64,000 nt of DNA from Cytophagaceae bacterium (GCA_027486845.1 JAIXOL010000027.1:124001-188000), one strand, 5' to 3'; numbered from the stretch's first letter, positions 16,206 to 26,163 are shown. The notes: generated by a model from the sequence alone, not told the origin. Numbers and translations: made by a program.

Positions 16206-18050
16206 CTATTTTATCTCTAAAACGGTAACACTATTAGCTGGCAAAGTTATTCTGATTACTTCTGTGGTTGAAATTGATTTTGTCTGTTGATTAATCTCAG
16301 TTGAATTCATATTTTTATCAAATATCGCTTTTATAGAATAATTTACAGGTTCATTAGTGTTTATTTTCATCATCTCCCAAGCTCCTTGTGGAATAAGAAC
16401 CCCTGTATCGTAAGATTTTTCTAAGTCAAAATTGCAAATAAATAATAATCGAGAATCACTGCTTTTTTGATAATCTGTAAATCGAAGATAACTATATATT
16501 TTTTTATCGTTATAATTGACAGTTTGTCCATTTCCGTTGACATATTGCAAATCATAGAATTTGCCATTTTTTACAGCTTCATTTTCAATTGTAAATTTCA
16601 AAATTTCAGAATAAATATTACGCAGAGATTTTTGTTCATCTGATAATTTGCCACCATCATATTTATGATTATTTACCCAATTCTGAAATTCTGATACTCC
16701 CCAATAATCAAACATAGTTGTGCGACCATCATTTCCACTAAATCCTTCAGCTACAGTTGGCCTTACACCTACTTCTTGACCGAAATAAAGCATAACTGGG
16801 CCAGTATGCAAAGTGGCACTCAAAACCATTGAAGAAATGGCTTTAAAAGGGTCATTGGCGAAATATTGAGAAGCAATGCGTTGTTCGTCGTGGTTTTCTA
16901 GGAAGCGAAGCATACGATTTGAGAAATCGCCCGATTCATTTTGCCAAACACGAGAAATGTCATTGGCGTCGCCATGCCCTTCCATCAATCTACGAAGTGA
17001 ATCATAAAGGCCAACTTTATCATACAAATAATCAAATTTTCCTTCAAAAAGATATTGTCTATAAGTTTGAGGATTGTATATTTCAGCAATAAATATTATA
17101 TCTGGATTCACTTTTTTAATTTCAGGAATAACCCAACCCCAAAATTCAAAAGGAACCATTTCAGCCATGTCACACCTAAAACCATCTACGCCTTTTTTTG
17201 TCCAAAAAGTCAAAATATCACGCATTTTCAACCATGTACTTGGAATCGGCCCAAAATTTTTACTTCGATTATTGAGATAATCTACACCATAATTAAGCTT
17301 TATTGTCTCAAACCAGTCGTTAATGCTTGGTTTTGAAGAAAAAACATCATTCCCAGTAGCTTTTGCTGGAGTTTCGATGTAGTTTTCTTTTGGTAAAACA
17401 GGAGGATTTGCCTCACTTGGCACAACAAATATTTGATCTTTAATATAGTAGAAATTATTGTCTGGGTCAAAGGCTTTGGTTTTATCATCTTCTTCGCCAA
17501 AATCTTTGATTCCTTTAGGTTTTTTGTCAGAATGATAACTTCTTGCTACATGATTCGGAACACAATCAATGATTACTTTCAAGCCATTTGTATGGCTACG
17601 TTTCACCAAGGCTTCAAATTCTTTCATTCGATTTTTCACATCAACTGCCAAATCTGGGTCGACATCATAATAATCTTTAATTGCATAAGGCGAACCCGCA
17701 ATTCCCTTTACAACCAACGGATTATCTTGCGAAATACCTAACTTTGAATAATCAGTCATTGTTGCATGTTCGATAATACCAGTAAACCAAACATGCGAAA
17801 CGCCAAATTTTTTCAATTCTTGTAAAGCACTATCATTGATGTCATTGAACTTGCCACATCCATTCTCTTCAATTGAGCCATAAAATTTATTAGTTGTATT
17901 AAGATTCCCGAAAAGACGTGTGTAAATTTGATAAACTACTAATTTGTCTGTTGAAGGTGAGGTAGGTTTTTTTTTGGTCATTTCTATCGTTTTTTGAGCT
18001 AATGTAAAATGGCTTATTGCCAAAAGGACAATCGCAATTGTTTTATTCAT
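16206..18050 (-). CDS. Exported GH13 alpha-amylase family enzyme
   Basis: 614 residues from the ATG at 18050, chosen because it begins with a signal peptide (M-N-K-T-I-A-I-V ending F-T-L-A-Q); the frame extends 28 codons further up without leader character. The GH13 catalytic barrel has D-C-V-P-N-H-V, G-V-D-G-F-R-C-D-M-A (nucleophile Asp), I-F-I-A-E-I-Y (general acid Glu) and L-E-N-H-D-E-Q (third Asp). A C-terminal beta domain follows. It probably hydrolyses maltodextrins in the periplasm or at the cell surface. First gene of a run with the MFS transporter; it diverges from a second GH13 gene. Confidence 0.92.
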   Translation of the reverse strand: MNKTIAIVLLAISHFTLAQKTIEMTKKKPTSPSTDKLVVYQIYTRLFGNLNTTNKFYGSIEENGCGKFNDINDSALQELKKFGVSHVWFTGIIEHATMTDYSKLGISQDNPLVVKGIAGSPYAIKDYYDVDPDLAVDVKNRMKEFEALVKRSHTNGLKVIIDCVPNHVARSYHSDKKPKGIKDFGEEDDKTKAFDPDNNFYYIKDQIFVVPSEANPPVLPKENYIETPAKATGNDVFSSKPSINDWFETIKLNYGVDYLNNRSKNFGPIPSTWLKMRDILTFWTKKGVDGFRCDMAEMVPFEFWGWVIPEIKKVNPDIIFIAEIYNPQTYRQYLFEGKFDYLYDKVGLYDSLRRLMEGHGDANDISRVWQNESGDFSNRMLRFLENHDEQRIASQYFANDPFKAISSMVLSATLHTGPVMLYFGQEVGVRPTVAEGFSGNDGRTTMFDYWGVSEFQNWVNNHKYDGGKLSDEQKSLRNIYSEILKFTIENEAVKNGKFYDLQYVNGNGQTVNYNDKKIYSYLRFTDYQKSSDSRLLFICNFDLEKSYDTGVLIPQGAWEMMKINTNEPVNYSIKAIFDKNMNSTEINQQTKSISTTEVIRITLPANSVTVLEIK

Positions 18051-18074
18051 TTTACGTGAGGTTAAAGTTAGTTT

Positions 18075-18082
18075 CAAATCTA
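18075..18082 (-). promoter_or_regulatory. Candidate Bacteroidota -7 element (TAGATTTG) for the minus-strand GH13 gene
   Basis: TAGATTTG matches TAnnTTTG exactly and lies 25 bases upstream of the ATG at 18050. Nineteen bases further upstream is TTTT rather than TTTG. The divergent GH13 gene starts at 18153, so regulation of both arms probably sits in this 102-bp spacer. Confidence 0.45.
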
Positions 18083-18152
18083 AACAGTATTTTTTTATGA
18101 AAAAATAGTTTGTTTGTGTTATTTTGCCTTTCAAACGAATACTTTAGCACTT

Positions 18153-20030
18153 ATGAAAAGAATTAAACGCTTACTCCTTCTTGTTTTTGTACAATTAGGC
18201 ACAATTTACTTTGCTTTTGCACAAAAACCTGACATTCAACGTATTAACCCAACAAACTGGTGGGTTGGAATGAAAAACCCATACCTTCAAATATTGGTTT
18301 ATGGCAAAAATATTGGCACTACAAATGTTAGTTTAAAGCCTTACCTAGGTGTAAAATTGAAGAAAATTCAAACAGTTGAAAATCCGAATTATATTTTTGT
18401 TGATTTAGATATATCTAAAAATGCCAAGCCTGGAAATCTTCAATTGATTTTCAATAATGGTTCAGAAGCCTCAACAGTCAACTACGAAATACGTCAGCGT
18501 ACTGCCAAACCTCAAGCAGTAACACAAGAAGATGTTGTCTATTTACTAATGCCCGATCGCTTTGCAAATGGAGATGAGTCGAACGATAAATACGATGACA
18601 TGAATGATACCAAAGCCGACCGTAAAAGTCCTTGGTTACGACATGGTGGAGACTTACAAGGTATCATTGACCATCTTGATTATTTCAATGAATTGGGAGT
18701 AACAACACTTTGGTTAACACCAATAATCGAGAACAATACCAATCAAACAAACGAGGGTGGAACCTTGCGTAGCTCTTATCATGGTTATCATTTTACAGAT
18801 CATTATCAAATTGATCGTCGCTTTGGGGGGAATGTTGGATACAAAAAGCTAATCAATGAAGCTCATAAAAAAGGTATTAAGATAGTTCAAGATGCTGTTT
18901 ATAATCACGTCGGCGAGGATGCTTGGTTGGTCAAAGACCTTCCTGCTAAAAACTGGTTACATAATTGGGATAAATACACAAACACTTCTTATAAAGATCA
19001 ACCTTTGATTGACGTAAATGGCTCTAAATTTGACAAAAAAGTCACAGAGGAAGGCTGGTTTACCTCTTTTTTGCCTGATTTAAATCAAAGAGAGCCGTTA
19101 TTAGCCAATTATTTAATTCAACACGCACTTTGGACAATTGAGTATTTCAATATTGATGCATGGAGAATTGATACTTATATTTATAACGACATGGAATTTA
19201 TGAATCGTTGTAACAAGGCAATTCTTGATGAACACCCAAGTATGCTTTTGTTTGGAGAATCGGCTGTAAATACTGTGATTAGTCAGTCGTATTTTACAAA
19301 AAATAATCTTAATATTCCGTTTAAATGCAACGTCCCTTCAAGTTGTGATTTTCAAGTACAAGGAGCAATCAATGCTGCTTTGAAAGAAAATTTCGGTTGG
19401 AATGAGGGTGTAAACCGACTTTACACAACACTTGCACAAGACCTTGTGTATCAAAACCCAGAAAAACTTGTACCATTCGTTGAAAATCATGATACCGACA
19501 GATATTTCTCTGTAATTGGTGAAGATTTTAGTAAATATAAGTTAGGTTTGACTTGGCTTTATACCGTTCGCGGCGTACCACAAATGTATTATGGCACGGA
19601 GTTTCTGATGAAAAACTTCAAAAATCCAACTGATGCTGAAGTAAGAAAAGATTTTCCAGGTGGCTTTAAAGGTGATATTGAGAATAAATTTTTATCATCG
19701 GGAAGAAATGCACAAGAAAATGAAGCGTTTGAATTCAATAAAAAATTATTGAATTATCGCAAAACTTCACAAGCATTGACCAAAGGTAAATTCATGCAAT
19801 TCGTGCCTTTTGATGGTGGAATTTACGTGTATTTTAGATATACTGATACTCAAACAGTTATGGTCATCAGTAACACTAAAAATACTGAAACCGTTGTGTC
19901 TTCTTCCAACTTTTCAGAGATTATAAAAAGTGCGAAATCGGCAACAAATATAATGACAGGCGAAAAAATCAATGATATTTCTAAAATCAAAGTACCTGCA
20001 ATGACAGCTTTGATTTTAGAACTGAATTAA
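18153..20030 (+). CDS. GH13 cyclomaltodextrinase/neopullulanase-like enzyme, exported
   Basis: 625 residues from the ATG at 18153, which opens a signal peptide (M-K-R-I-K-R-L-L-L-L ending Y-F-A-F-A-Q); the upstream in-frame start lacks one. An N-terminal E-set domain of cyclomaltodextrinase type (~25-110) contains N-P-T-N-W-W-V-G-M-K. The GH13 barrel has D-A-V-Y-N-H-V, I-D-A-W-R-I-D-T (nucleophile), L-F-G-E-S-A (acid) and V-E-N-H-D-T-D-R. A C-terminal cyclomaltodextrinase-type beta domain ends the protein. It probably converts maltodextrin, cyclodextrin or pullulan to maltose, and is the first gene of the plus-strand arm with pgmB and GH65. Confidence 0.93.
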   Translation: MKRIKRLLLLVFVQLGTIYFAFAQKPDIQRINPTNWWVGMKNPYLQILVYGKNIGTTNVSLKPYLGVKLKKIQTVENPNYIFVDLDISKNAKPGNLQLIFNNGSEASTVNYEIRQRTAKPQAVTQEDVVYLLMPDRFANGDESNDKYDDMNDTKADRKSPWLRHGGDLQGIIDHLDYFNELGVTTLWLTPIIENNTNQTNEGGTLRSSYHGYHFTDHYQIDRRFGGNVGYKKLINEAHKKGIKIVQDAVYNHVGEDAWLVKDLPAKNWLHNWDKYTNTSYKDQPLIDVNGSKFDKKVTEEGWFTSFLPDLNQREPLLANYLIQHALWTIEYFNIDAWRIDTYIYNDMEFMNRCNKAILDEHPSMLLFGESAVNTVISQSYFTKNNLNIPFKCNVPSSCDFQVQGAINAALKENFGWNEGVNRLYTTLAQDLVYQNPEKLVPFVENHDTDRYFSVIGEDFSKYKLGLTWLYTVRGVPQMYYGTEFLMKNFKNPTDAEVRKDFPGGFKGDIENKFLSSGRNAQENEAFEFNKKLLNYRKTSQALTKGKFMQFVPFDGGIYVYFRYTDTQTVMVISNTKNTETVVSSSNFSEIIKSAKSATNIMTGEKINDISKIKVPAMTALILELN

Positions 20031-20105
20031 GGATTTTTTCAGATTGCGTATTTAATAAATAGTAAACCAAAATAAAACAATTGAGAAATTTGTTATAAAA
20101 AGGAT

Positions 20106-20759
20106 ATGATTAGAGGTTTTTTATTTGATTTAGATGGTGTAATTGTAGAAACAGCCATATTTCATTACCAAGCATGGCGAAAAATGGCCAACGATTTAGG
20201 TTTTGATATTTCAGAAGAATTTAATGAAGGTCTAAAAGGTATCAGCCGAATGGATTCTTTGAATTTGATTCTCGAACACGGAAATATTGCTCTGACCGAA
20301 TCAGAAAAAATGAATTGGGCTACCAAAAAAAATGAGCATTATTTGACTTTGGTAAGTAAAATGACCGCTAATGATATTTTGCCGGGAGTAAAAGAGTTTT
20401 TTACACAAATCAAGCAAACCGATATTAAAATTGCTTTAGGCTCGGTAAGTAAAAACGCAAAATTAATTCTTGAAGGAGTTGGCCTTATCAATGAATTTGA
20501 TGCAATAATTGATGGCACAAAAATCACGAAAGGCAAACCAGACCCTGAAGTGTTTTTGAAAGGTGCGGTAGAATTAGGACTTTCACCCGAAGAATGTTTG
20601 GTTTTTGAAGATGCCGTAGCAGGTGTAGAAGCAGGTAAAAATGCAGGAATGAAGGTGGTAGGTATTGGCAATGCGAAGGTATTGACAAAAGCAGATATTG
20701 TTTTTGGTGGATTTGAAGGTATTGAGTTAAACACTTTGTTGGAGAAATTAAGGAATTAA
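20106..20759 (+). CDS. pgmB: Beta-phosphoglucomutase
   Basis: 217-residue HAD-superfamily enzyme that converts beta-glucose 1-phosphate to glucose 6-phosphate. F-D-L-D-G-V (~7-12) supplies the nucleophile and acid/base Asp pair. G-S-V-S-K-N (~115) and V-F-E-D-A-V-A-G-V-E-A (~164-174) supply motifs II to IV. Beta-glucose 1-phosphate is the product of inverting GH65 phosphorylases, and a GH65 gene follows at 22181, which supports the assignment over other HAD activities. Confidence 0.92.
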   Translation: MIRGFLFDLDGVIVETAIFHYQAWRKMANDLGFDISEEFNEGLKGISRMDSLNLILEHGNIALTESEKMNWATKKNEHYLTLVSKMTANDILPGVKEFFTQIKQTDIKIALGSVSKNAKLILEGVGLINEFDAIIDGTKITKGKPDPEVFLKGAVELGLSPEECLVFEDAVAGVEAGKNAGMKVVGIGNAKVLTKADIVFGGFEGIELNTLLEKLRN

Positions 20760-20768
20760 GTACGATTT

Positions 20769-22121
20769 ATGAGAATATTTTTTGCTGTTTATATTTTGTT
20801 CAGTTTAGTAACATTTAAAGTTTGTTCGCAAAAGGTTTTTTTTGAACCAGATAATTGGAGAAATGTTGTAAAGTTGGCCAAGGAAAAGAATCAAATGATT
20901 ATAATATATCTCTTCTCCGAAAATTATAAAAATTGTAAAAATACTTTTAATGATGTCTTTTCAGATTCAACTATTTTAAGCAATTATTCCAAAGAAAATA
21001 TATTATTCAAAGTCAATGCAGATAAGAAAAATGGCAAAACATTAATAAACAAATATTTTGTAAAACAAAACCCTTCGGTTCTCTTAGTATTACCAAATGG
21101 GAACTTGTTTAGAAAATTTTCTAGTTCAAGTGTTGAAATACCCAAAGGAAAAATTATAGAGTATATTGATGAAGGGAAAAAAGAATTCGACGTTTTTTAT
21201 AGCTATTATCAAGATTTCAAAAATCCAATTTTAATAAAAAAATACCTCGAACAAAGAATAGGTTATGGTAGTCAATGGAAAAATGAAGAGATAATTGAAA
21301 GCTATTTAAAAAAAATATCTGAAAAAGAGAAAGAGACTAATGAAACGCTTAATTTAATTCTAAATGCAGGTTTTTTCATAAACGGCGAAGTAATAAATAC
21401 GCTTTACAAACACCTAGAAATAGCAAAAAAACAGCAAAATTTAATTAAACAATACTTAATAAAATTACAAATATTTGAAAGAATTGTTGAAACTGTTAAT
21501 AAAGGCACATTTGAAAGTAAAGTTAATTTAAAAAGGGCTTTTGAAATTACCGAACACATAAATAAAATCACACAAGATTTCAATATTTATGATAAGCAAA
21601 TGTTGGAATTAATTTATCATGCAAACGCAAAAAACAAGACTAAGTTTATGAAGTATTCAAAGCAATATTTTTCTGAAAACAAATTTAGTTTTAATAAACA
21701 ATATTTAGTTTCAAAAGATTCTCTTTTTAAAAAATTGACCTTTGCAAACACACTTTTTGACTCTTCAAACAATAAAAATCAAAAGGAAATAATCCAAGAA
21801 ATTTCAAACTTTAATAAAAATAACCAAGCATCAAAATTATCAATAATCTCTAAAGCTATTTTTTTCCAACAATTGCAACCCAGAAATATTGATTTTGGTA
21901 TTGAATGTGCAAAAATTGCAGCAGAATTATCACCCAATGCGAGTCGTTATGCAATTTTGGGTTTGTTATATAATAAAAATGAAAAATATAAATTAGCTTA
22001 TGAATATTTAACAAAAGCCCTCGAACTGGAGTCTGATAAAAAAGAAAAAATTGATAGTGACGTTGCAAATCAAGCAATTTCCACGTTTTTAAATATCCAA
22101 AAACGAATACCAGTAAATTAA
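20769..22121 (+). CDS. Exported protein of unknown function with degenerate thioredoxin-like domain and TPR-like C-terminus
   Basis: 450 residues. A signal peptide (ending F-K-V-C-S-Q) is followed by a thioredoxin-like domain (~22-130) with N-P-S-V-L-L-V-L-P-N-G-N, the cis-proline strand of the fold. The redox position reads Y-K-N-C-K, so only the second Cys of a C-x-x-C motif remains and disulfide exchange is unlikely. The C-terminal part is helical and Lys/Asn-rich with TPR-like units (A-I-L-G-L-L-Y ... A-Y-E-Y-L-T-K-A-L-E-L). It starts nine bases after pgmB and ends 59 bp before the GH65 gene, so it is inside the maltose operon. It is visibly more AT-rich than its neighbours. Function unknown. 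Confidence 0.75.
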   Translation: MRIFFAVYILFSLVTFKVCSQKVFFEPDNWRNVVKLAKEKNQMIIIYLFSENYKNCKNTFNDVFSDSTILSNYSKENILFKVNADKKNGKTLINKYFVKQNPSVLLVLPNGNLFRKFSSSSVEIPKGKIIEYIDEGKKEFDVFYSYYQDFKNPILIKKYLEQRIGYGSQWKNEEIIESYLKKISEKEKETNETLNLILNAGFFINGEVINTLYKHLEIAKKQQNLIKQYLIKLQIFERIVETVNKGTFESKVNLKRAFEITEHINKITQDFNIYDKQMLELIYHANAKNKTKFMKYSKQYFSENKFSFNKQYLVSKDSLFKKLTFANTLFDSSNNKNQKEIIQEISNFNKNNQASKLSIISKAIFFQQLQPRNIDFGIECAKIAAELSPNASRYAILGLLYNKNEKYKLAYEYLTKALELESDKKEKIDSDVANQAISTFLNIQKRIPVN

Positions 22122-22180
22122 AAATACTTTAACTATAAATAAAAATTGTGGCCTTTTGGCCAACGAAAATACTATTAAGA

Positions 22181-24505
22181 ATGAAAAATTATATAACACA
22201 CGATGAATGGTGTATCGTAGAAAATGGTTTCCATGCTGAACATAACGAAATTACAGAAAGCTTGATGAGTTTGGGTAATGGACGAATGGGCGGACGTGGA
22301 AATTTTGAAGAAACTTTTTCAGGAAAAACGCTACAAGGTAATTACATTGCAGGGGTTTGGTTTCCAGATAAAACGCGTGTTGGTTGGTGGAAAAATGGGT
22401 ATCCAAATTATTTTGCAAAAGTTATCAATGCATGTAATTGGACAGGAATTGATATAGAAATAGAAGGTGAAAGTATTGATTTGAATACCGCCAAAATACA
22501 TGAATTTACACGTATGCTTGATATGCGTACTGGTGTGCTAGAACGCAATTGCACAATCGAATTAGCAAGTGGAAAAATACTAAAAATTCATTCTATTCGG
22601 TTTTTAAGTTTAATTGATGATGAATCAGGTGTTATAAAATATTCAATCACTCCGCTTAACTTTTTTGGTTCAGCAAAAGCAACTGTTTATTTAGATGGTG
22701 ATGTTTCTAATAAAGATTCCAATCACGGAGAGATGTTTTGGAACGAAATTTCAAAAGAAACAGGTCATGGTGAAGGTTTTTTAACACTCGAAACTAAACA
22801 ATCTGCATGGGATACAGTTCCAACTTTCCAAGTCTGCACAGGAATGAAGTTTGATGTTTATCAGGCTGACGAAATAGTTGACTATCAGACATTTCCCATC
22901 AAAAAAGAAAAATATATTGCGAATGAATTCAAAATCAACCTTGTAGAAGGTGAAGAAATTTCAATCGTAAAATTTGCGGTAAATCTTTCATCTGAAAATC
23001 ACTCAATTTATGATTTAAGTGAAAACGCAAAAAACTACCTTGAAAAGGTTGTTAATAAAGGTTTTGATAGAATGTTAAGCGAACAAAAAGTGGCTTGGGC
23101 TAAAAAATGGGAAGGAAATGACATTCAAATTGAGGGGGATATAGCTGCCCAACAAGCCATTCGTTTTAATATTTTCCAGCTTCAACAAACTTATACAGGT
23201 GAAGATGCACGTTTAAATATCGGACCTAAAGGCTTTACCGGTGAAAAATACGGTGGTGTAACTTATTGGGACACTGAGGCTTATTGTTTACCGTTTTATT
23301 TATCAACTTCTGAACAAAAAGTTGCTCGAAATTTATTAATCTACCGTCATAATCATCTACAAAAGGCTATTGAAAATGCAGAAAAACTTGGTTTTTCTGG
23401 TGGGGCAGCTTTGTATCCAATGGTGACAATGAATGGTGAAGAATGCCACAACGAATGGGAGATTACTTTTGAAGAAATTCACCGAAATGGAGCAATCGCT
23501 TACGCAATTTTCGACTATATCCGCTATACAGGCGACACCCAATATTTAGAAGAATATGGTTTAGAAGTTTTGACAGGAATTTCAAGATTCTGGGCTCAAC
23601 GTGTAAACTGGTCGGCAGAAAAAAATAAATATGTAATGCTTGGTGTAACAGGTCCGAATGAATACGAAAACAATGTAAACAATAACTGGTACACCAATTA
23701 TTTGGCAAAATGGTGTTTGAGCTATACGATTGAAAGTTTTGAAGGTTTAAAAAATAGTAACCATCATAAATTTCAAGAAATCGTCGGTAAAACTCAAATG
23801 GATTACTCTTCTGAAACCGAAAAATGGCAGCATATTATTGAAAACATTTACTTTCCGTTTGATGAGCAACGCCAAGTAATTTTACAACAAGACGGATTTT
23901 TAGATAAGGAATTATTGAGTGTTGACGATATTGCCTCTCAACGTCCAATCAATCAAAAATGGTCTTGGGATAGAATTTTGCGTTCATGCTTCATCAAACA
24001 AGCCGATGTTTTGCAAGGAATGTATTTCTTTGAAGAAGACTTTTCTTTGGAAGAATTACGCAGAAACTTTGATTTTTATGAACCAATGACTGTACACGAA
24101 TCATCACTTTCACCTTGTGTTCATGTTATTCATGCTGCTAGACTCGACAAAAAAGATAAGGCTTATGAAATGTATGTTCGCACAGCTCGACTGGATTTGG
24201 ACGATTATAATAACGATACTGAAGATGGCCTTCATATTACTTCAATGGCAGGAACTTGGCTCTCGGTTATAAAAGGTTTTGGAGGAATGAGAGTTAAAAA
24301 TGACAAACTTTCTTTCGAGCCATTCTTGCCCGAACAATGGCAAGGTTTCTCTTTCAGAACTGGTTTTAGAGGAAATTCACTCAAAATATCTATCAACGAA
24401 AATATTATTAAAATTGAAAATATCAACGGAAATGAGATAAAAGTTATAGTTTATGGGAATGAAATTTTAATTCCTGCTAATGACCATAAAATAGTCAATT
24501 ATTAA
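22181..24505 (+). CDS. GH65 disaccharide phosphorylase, probable maltose phosphorylase
   Basis: 774 residues from the ATG at 22181, giving M-K-N-Y-I-T-H-D-E-W; the GTG at 22148 is less likely. No signal peptide, so cytoplasmic. An N-terminal beta-sandwich is followed by the helical (alpha/alpha)6 barrel. Visible signatures are Y-W-D-T-E-A-Y (~368), T-G-P-N-E-Y-E-N-N-V-N-N (catalytic acid Glu, ~488) and H-E-S-S-L-S-P-C-V-H (phosphate-binding loop). The enzyme would split maltose with phosphate into glucose and beta-glucose 1-phosphate for PgmB. Kojibiose or trehalose specificity cannot be excluded by eye; the GH13 context favours maltose. Confidence 0.9.
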   Translation: MKNYITHDEWCIVENGFHAEHNEITESLMSLGNGRMGGRGNFEETFSGKTLQGNYIAGVWFPDKTRVGWWKNGYPNYFAKVINACNWTGIDIEIEGESIDLNTAKIHEFTRMLDMRTGVLERNCTIELASGKILKIHSIRFLSLIDDESGVIKYSITPLNFFGSAKATVYLDGDVSNKDSNHGEMFWNEISKETGHGEGFLTLETKQSAWDTVPTFQVCTGMKFDVYQADEIVDYQTFPIKKEKYIANEFKINLVEGEEISIVKFAVNLSSENHSIYDLSENAKNYLEKVVNKGFDRMLSEQKVAWAKKWEGNDIQIEGDIAAQQAIRFNIFQLQQTYTGEDARLNIGPKGFTGEKYGGVTYWDTEAYCLPFYLSTSEQKVARNLLIYRHNHLQKAIENAEKLGFSGGAALYPMVTMNGEECHNEWEITFEEIHRNGAIAYAIFDYIRYTGDTQYLEEYGLEVLTGISRFWAQRVNWSAEKNKYVMLGVTGPNEYENNVNNNWYTNYLAKWCLSYTIESFEGLKNSNHHKFQEIVGKTQMDYSSETEKWQHIIENIYFPFDEQRQVILQQDGFLDKELLSVDDIASQRPINQKWSWDRILRSCFIKQADVLQGMYFFEEDFSLEELRRNFDFYEPMTVHESSLSPCVHVIHAARLDKKDKAYEMYVRTARLDLDDYNNDTEDGLHITSMAGTWLSVIKGFGGMRVKNDKLSFEPFLPEQWQGFSFRTGFRGNSLKISINENIIKIENINGNEIKVIVYGNEILIPANDHKIVNY

Positions 24506-24533
24506 AAAAAACTAAACAGTATCCTATTTCTTC

Positions 24534-24571
24534 AAAAAACGCTGTCAAAATAAATTTGACAGCGTTTTTTT
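24534..24571 (+). terminator. Rho-independent terminator of the maltose operon
   Basis: AAAAAACGCTGTCAAA pairs with TTTGACAGCGTTTTTT around a five-base loop and ends in Ts, about 30 nt after the GH65 stop. Confidence 0.9.
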
Positions 24572-24742
24572 ACAATAGACTTATTGCGAAAGTCTAAAAT
24601 ATAATATTTCTAATTATCTGTTTAGAAAATTAACAAGAAATCAGAAAATCGGAAGATGCCGAAGAAAGGATTTTGGAATTTAACGAGAAAAACAAACCCA
24701 ATTGGGAAATTAATAGATATTTTTGCAAATCTTTTATCATTA

Positions 24743-24772
24743 TGCAGAGACCTTGAATGCAACGTCTCTGCA
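24743..24772. repeat. GAGACGTTGC-type hairpin, second copy
   Basis: TGCAGAGAC-C-TTG (24743-24755) faces CAA-C-GTCTCTGCA (24760-24772) around a four-base loop with one C-C mismatch. It shares the 11-mer GCAACGTCTCT with the hairpin at 11302-11338. It lies 33 nt past the stop of the PhoPQ-related gene and could also act as its terminator. Confidence 0.55.
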
Positions 24773-24804
24773 CAATAAAATTATTTCGATTGATTTAAAA
24801 ATTC

Positions 24805-26163
24805 TCACAAAACCTTCTCATTATCAGTCACATATACACGCGTACAAACGCTAAAAGTTCCGCCATTCGGGTCTTTGTATTTGGTTTCTAAATAAAATGC
24901 TTGGAAACCTTTCTTTGGGTGAGACATTGAAATTTTAATTTTAGGTAAATCTTTCAACTTAATATTCGTACTTAACCAGAGATTATTTCTAAAATCTCGG
25001 TCAGAAGAAGTCGTTTGCCATAAAGTTGCCTCTACCAAATTTTCAGCAACAGCATTAACTGTCAATTCTGAAAGCACTTTGTTTGAACTTATTTCCCATG
25101 TATTTACCGGATATGCTTGATTTAAAACTGTAAGTCCGAAAAAAGCACTTAAAGACTCAAAAGCCTGCTTTCCGCCGCCTAAATTATGACCAACATTTGG
25201 CACATAATGTATCATATTTTTCCCTGGAATTTCACCCAAATAATGTTTAATAGCATCAACCGTCCAGTATTCGTCATTGGTGCCGATAAAAATCATTTTA
25301 GGTACGTTCAACTTGCTTCTATAAGAAAATGGGTCAATCATTGCAGTTATTGCCTTACCATCTTCGGTATCCGTTCCTTGAGGAATTCCCAATTTCACAT
25401 AGTCTTCTATCTGTATGCTGTATTCGCCATAAGTTGTGTACTGATAATTAAGAGTAGCTGGCATATTTAGCATATCAATCACCATCGGAGCAATGGCTTT
25501 GACTCGTTTATCATCAATAGCAGCCGAAAGCCAAGTTGTCCAACCACGCTTTGATGCACCCGAAATCACAAAATTATTTAATTCATATTTTTGCTTTTGC
25601 CTCGTAAATTCTTGTATGGCATCCATTGCTCTAACTGCCGATTTTACCATCGGAAATAACAAAGGCCAAGTATAATCTTTATCTTTCTTAAATTGATTTA
25701 ATGTGTAAGAAATCAATGCATCTTCGGTCAAATTACCAAAAAACGGTTGGTTTGGCACTTGACGAATCAGAGCAACAGTTGCTTTGTTTTTTTCGGCAAG
25801 ACCCGCTAATGAAGGCCATAAACCGTCTGATTTTGTCCAATTGGGTTCTTCGTCCTTGTTAGAGCCACCTGTAATAAACAAAAGTGCATCATTAAACTGT
25901 CGGTTTTTCGGCACAAAAACAGTTAGTTGATGTCTCCAAGTATAATTTTGCCATTTTTGCGAAGTAAGCAATAGCTGGTAAAGCTTTACATTTCCAATTA
26001 CGGAAGAGTCTTTTAATTCCCATTGAAAACTTTTATCATTATTTGAAATATAGTTTTTCAAAGCTGTTTGTGGTGTAACTGCTACATTTTGGGCAAAGAC
26101 ACCAATATTAAAAAAAAGGAAAGTAAAAAAACTAAAAAAGGCCTTGGTTGAAATTGATTTCAT
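24805..26163 (-). CDS. PhoPQ-activated pathogenicity-related family protein (alpha/beta hydrolase-like)
   Basis: 452 residues. A signal peptide (ending I-G-V-F-A-Q) is followed by a PhoPQ_related (PF10142-type) domain. Recognisable parts are W-x-H-Q-L-T-V-F-V-P, the nucleophile-elbow-like G-A-S-K-R-G-W-T-T-W-L-S-A (~205), V-I-D-M-L-N-M and P-N-V-G-H-N-L-G (candidate His, ~330). These suggest a serine-hydrolase fold, but no substrate is established for the family. It diverges from the sialidase-like gene, so the two may share regulation. Confidence 0.88.
   Translation of the reverse strand: MKSISTKAFFSFFTFLFFNIGVFAQNVAVTPQTALKNYISNNDKSFQWELKDSSVIGNVKLYQLLLTSQKWQNYTWRHQLTVFVPKNRQFNDALLFITGGSNKDEEPNWTKSDGLWPSLAGLAEKNKATVALIRQVPNQPFFGNLTEDALISYTLNQFKKDKDYTWPLLFPMVKSAVRAMDAIQEFTRQKQKYELNNFVISGASKRGWTTWLSAAIDDKRVKAIAPMVIDMLNMPATLNYQYTTYGEYSIQIEDYVKLGIPQGTDTEDGKAITAMIDPFSYRSKLNVPKMIFIGTNDEYWTVDAIKHYLGEIPGKNMIHYVPNVGHNLGGGKQAFESLSAFFGLTVLNQAYPVNTWEISSNKVLSELTVNAVAENLVEATLWQTTSSDRDFRNNLWLSTNIKLKDLPKIKISMSHPKKGFQAFYLETKYKDPNGGTFSVCTRVYVTDNEKVL

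Noticed and set aside
24652..24735. Short coding-like stretch (E-D-A-E-E-R-I-L-E-F-N-E-K) in the spacer after the GH65 terminator
   Set aside because: About 26 codons, no start, no family match; too short to separate a gene remnant from chance.
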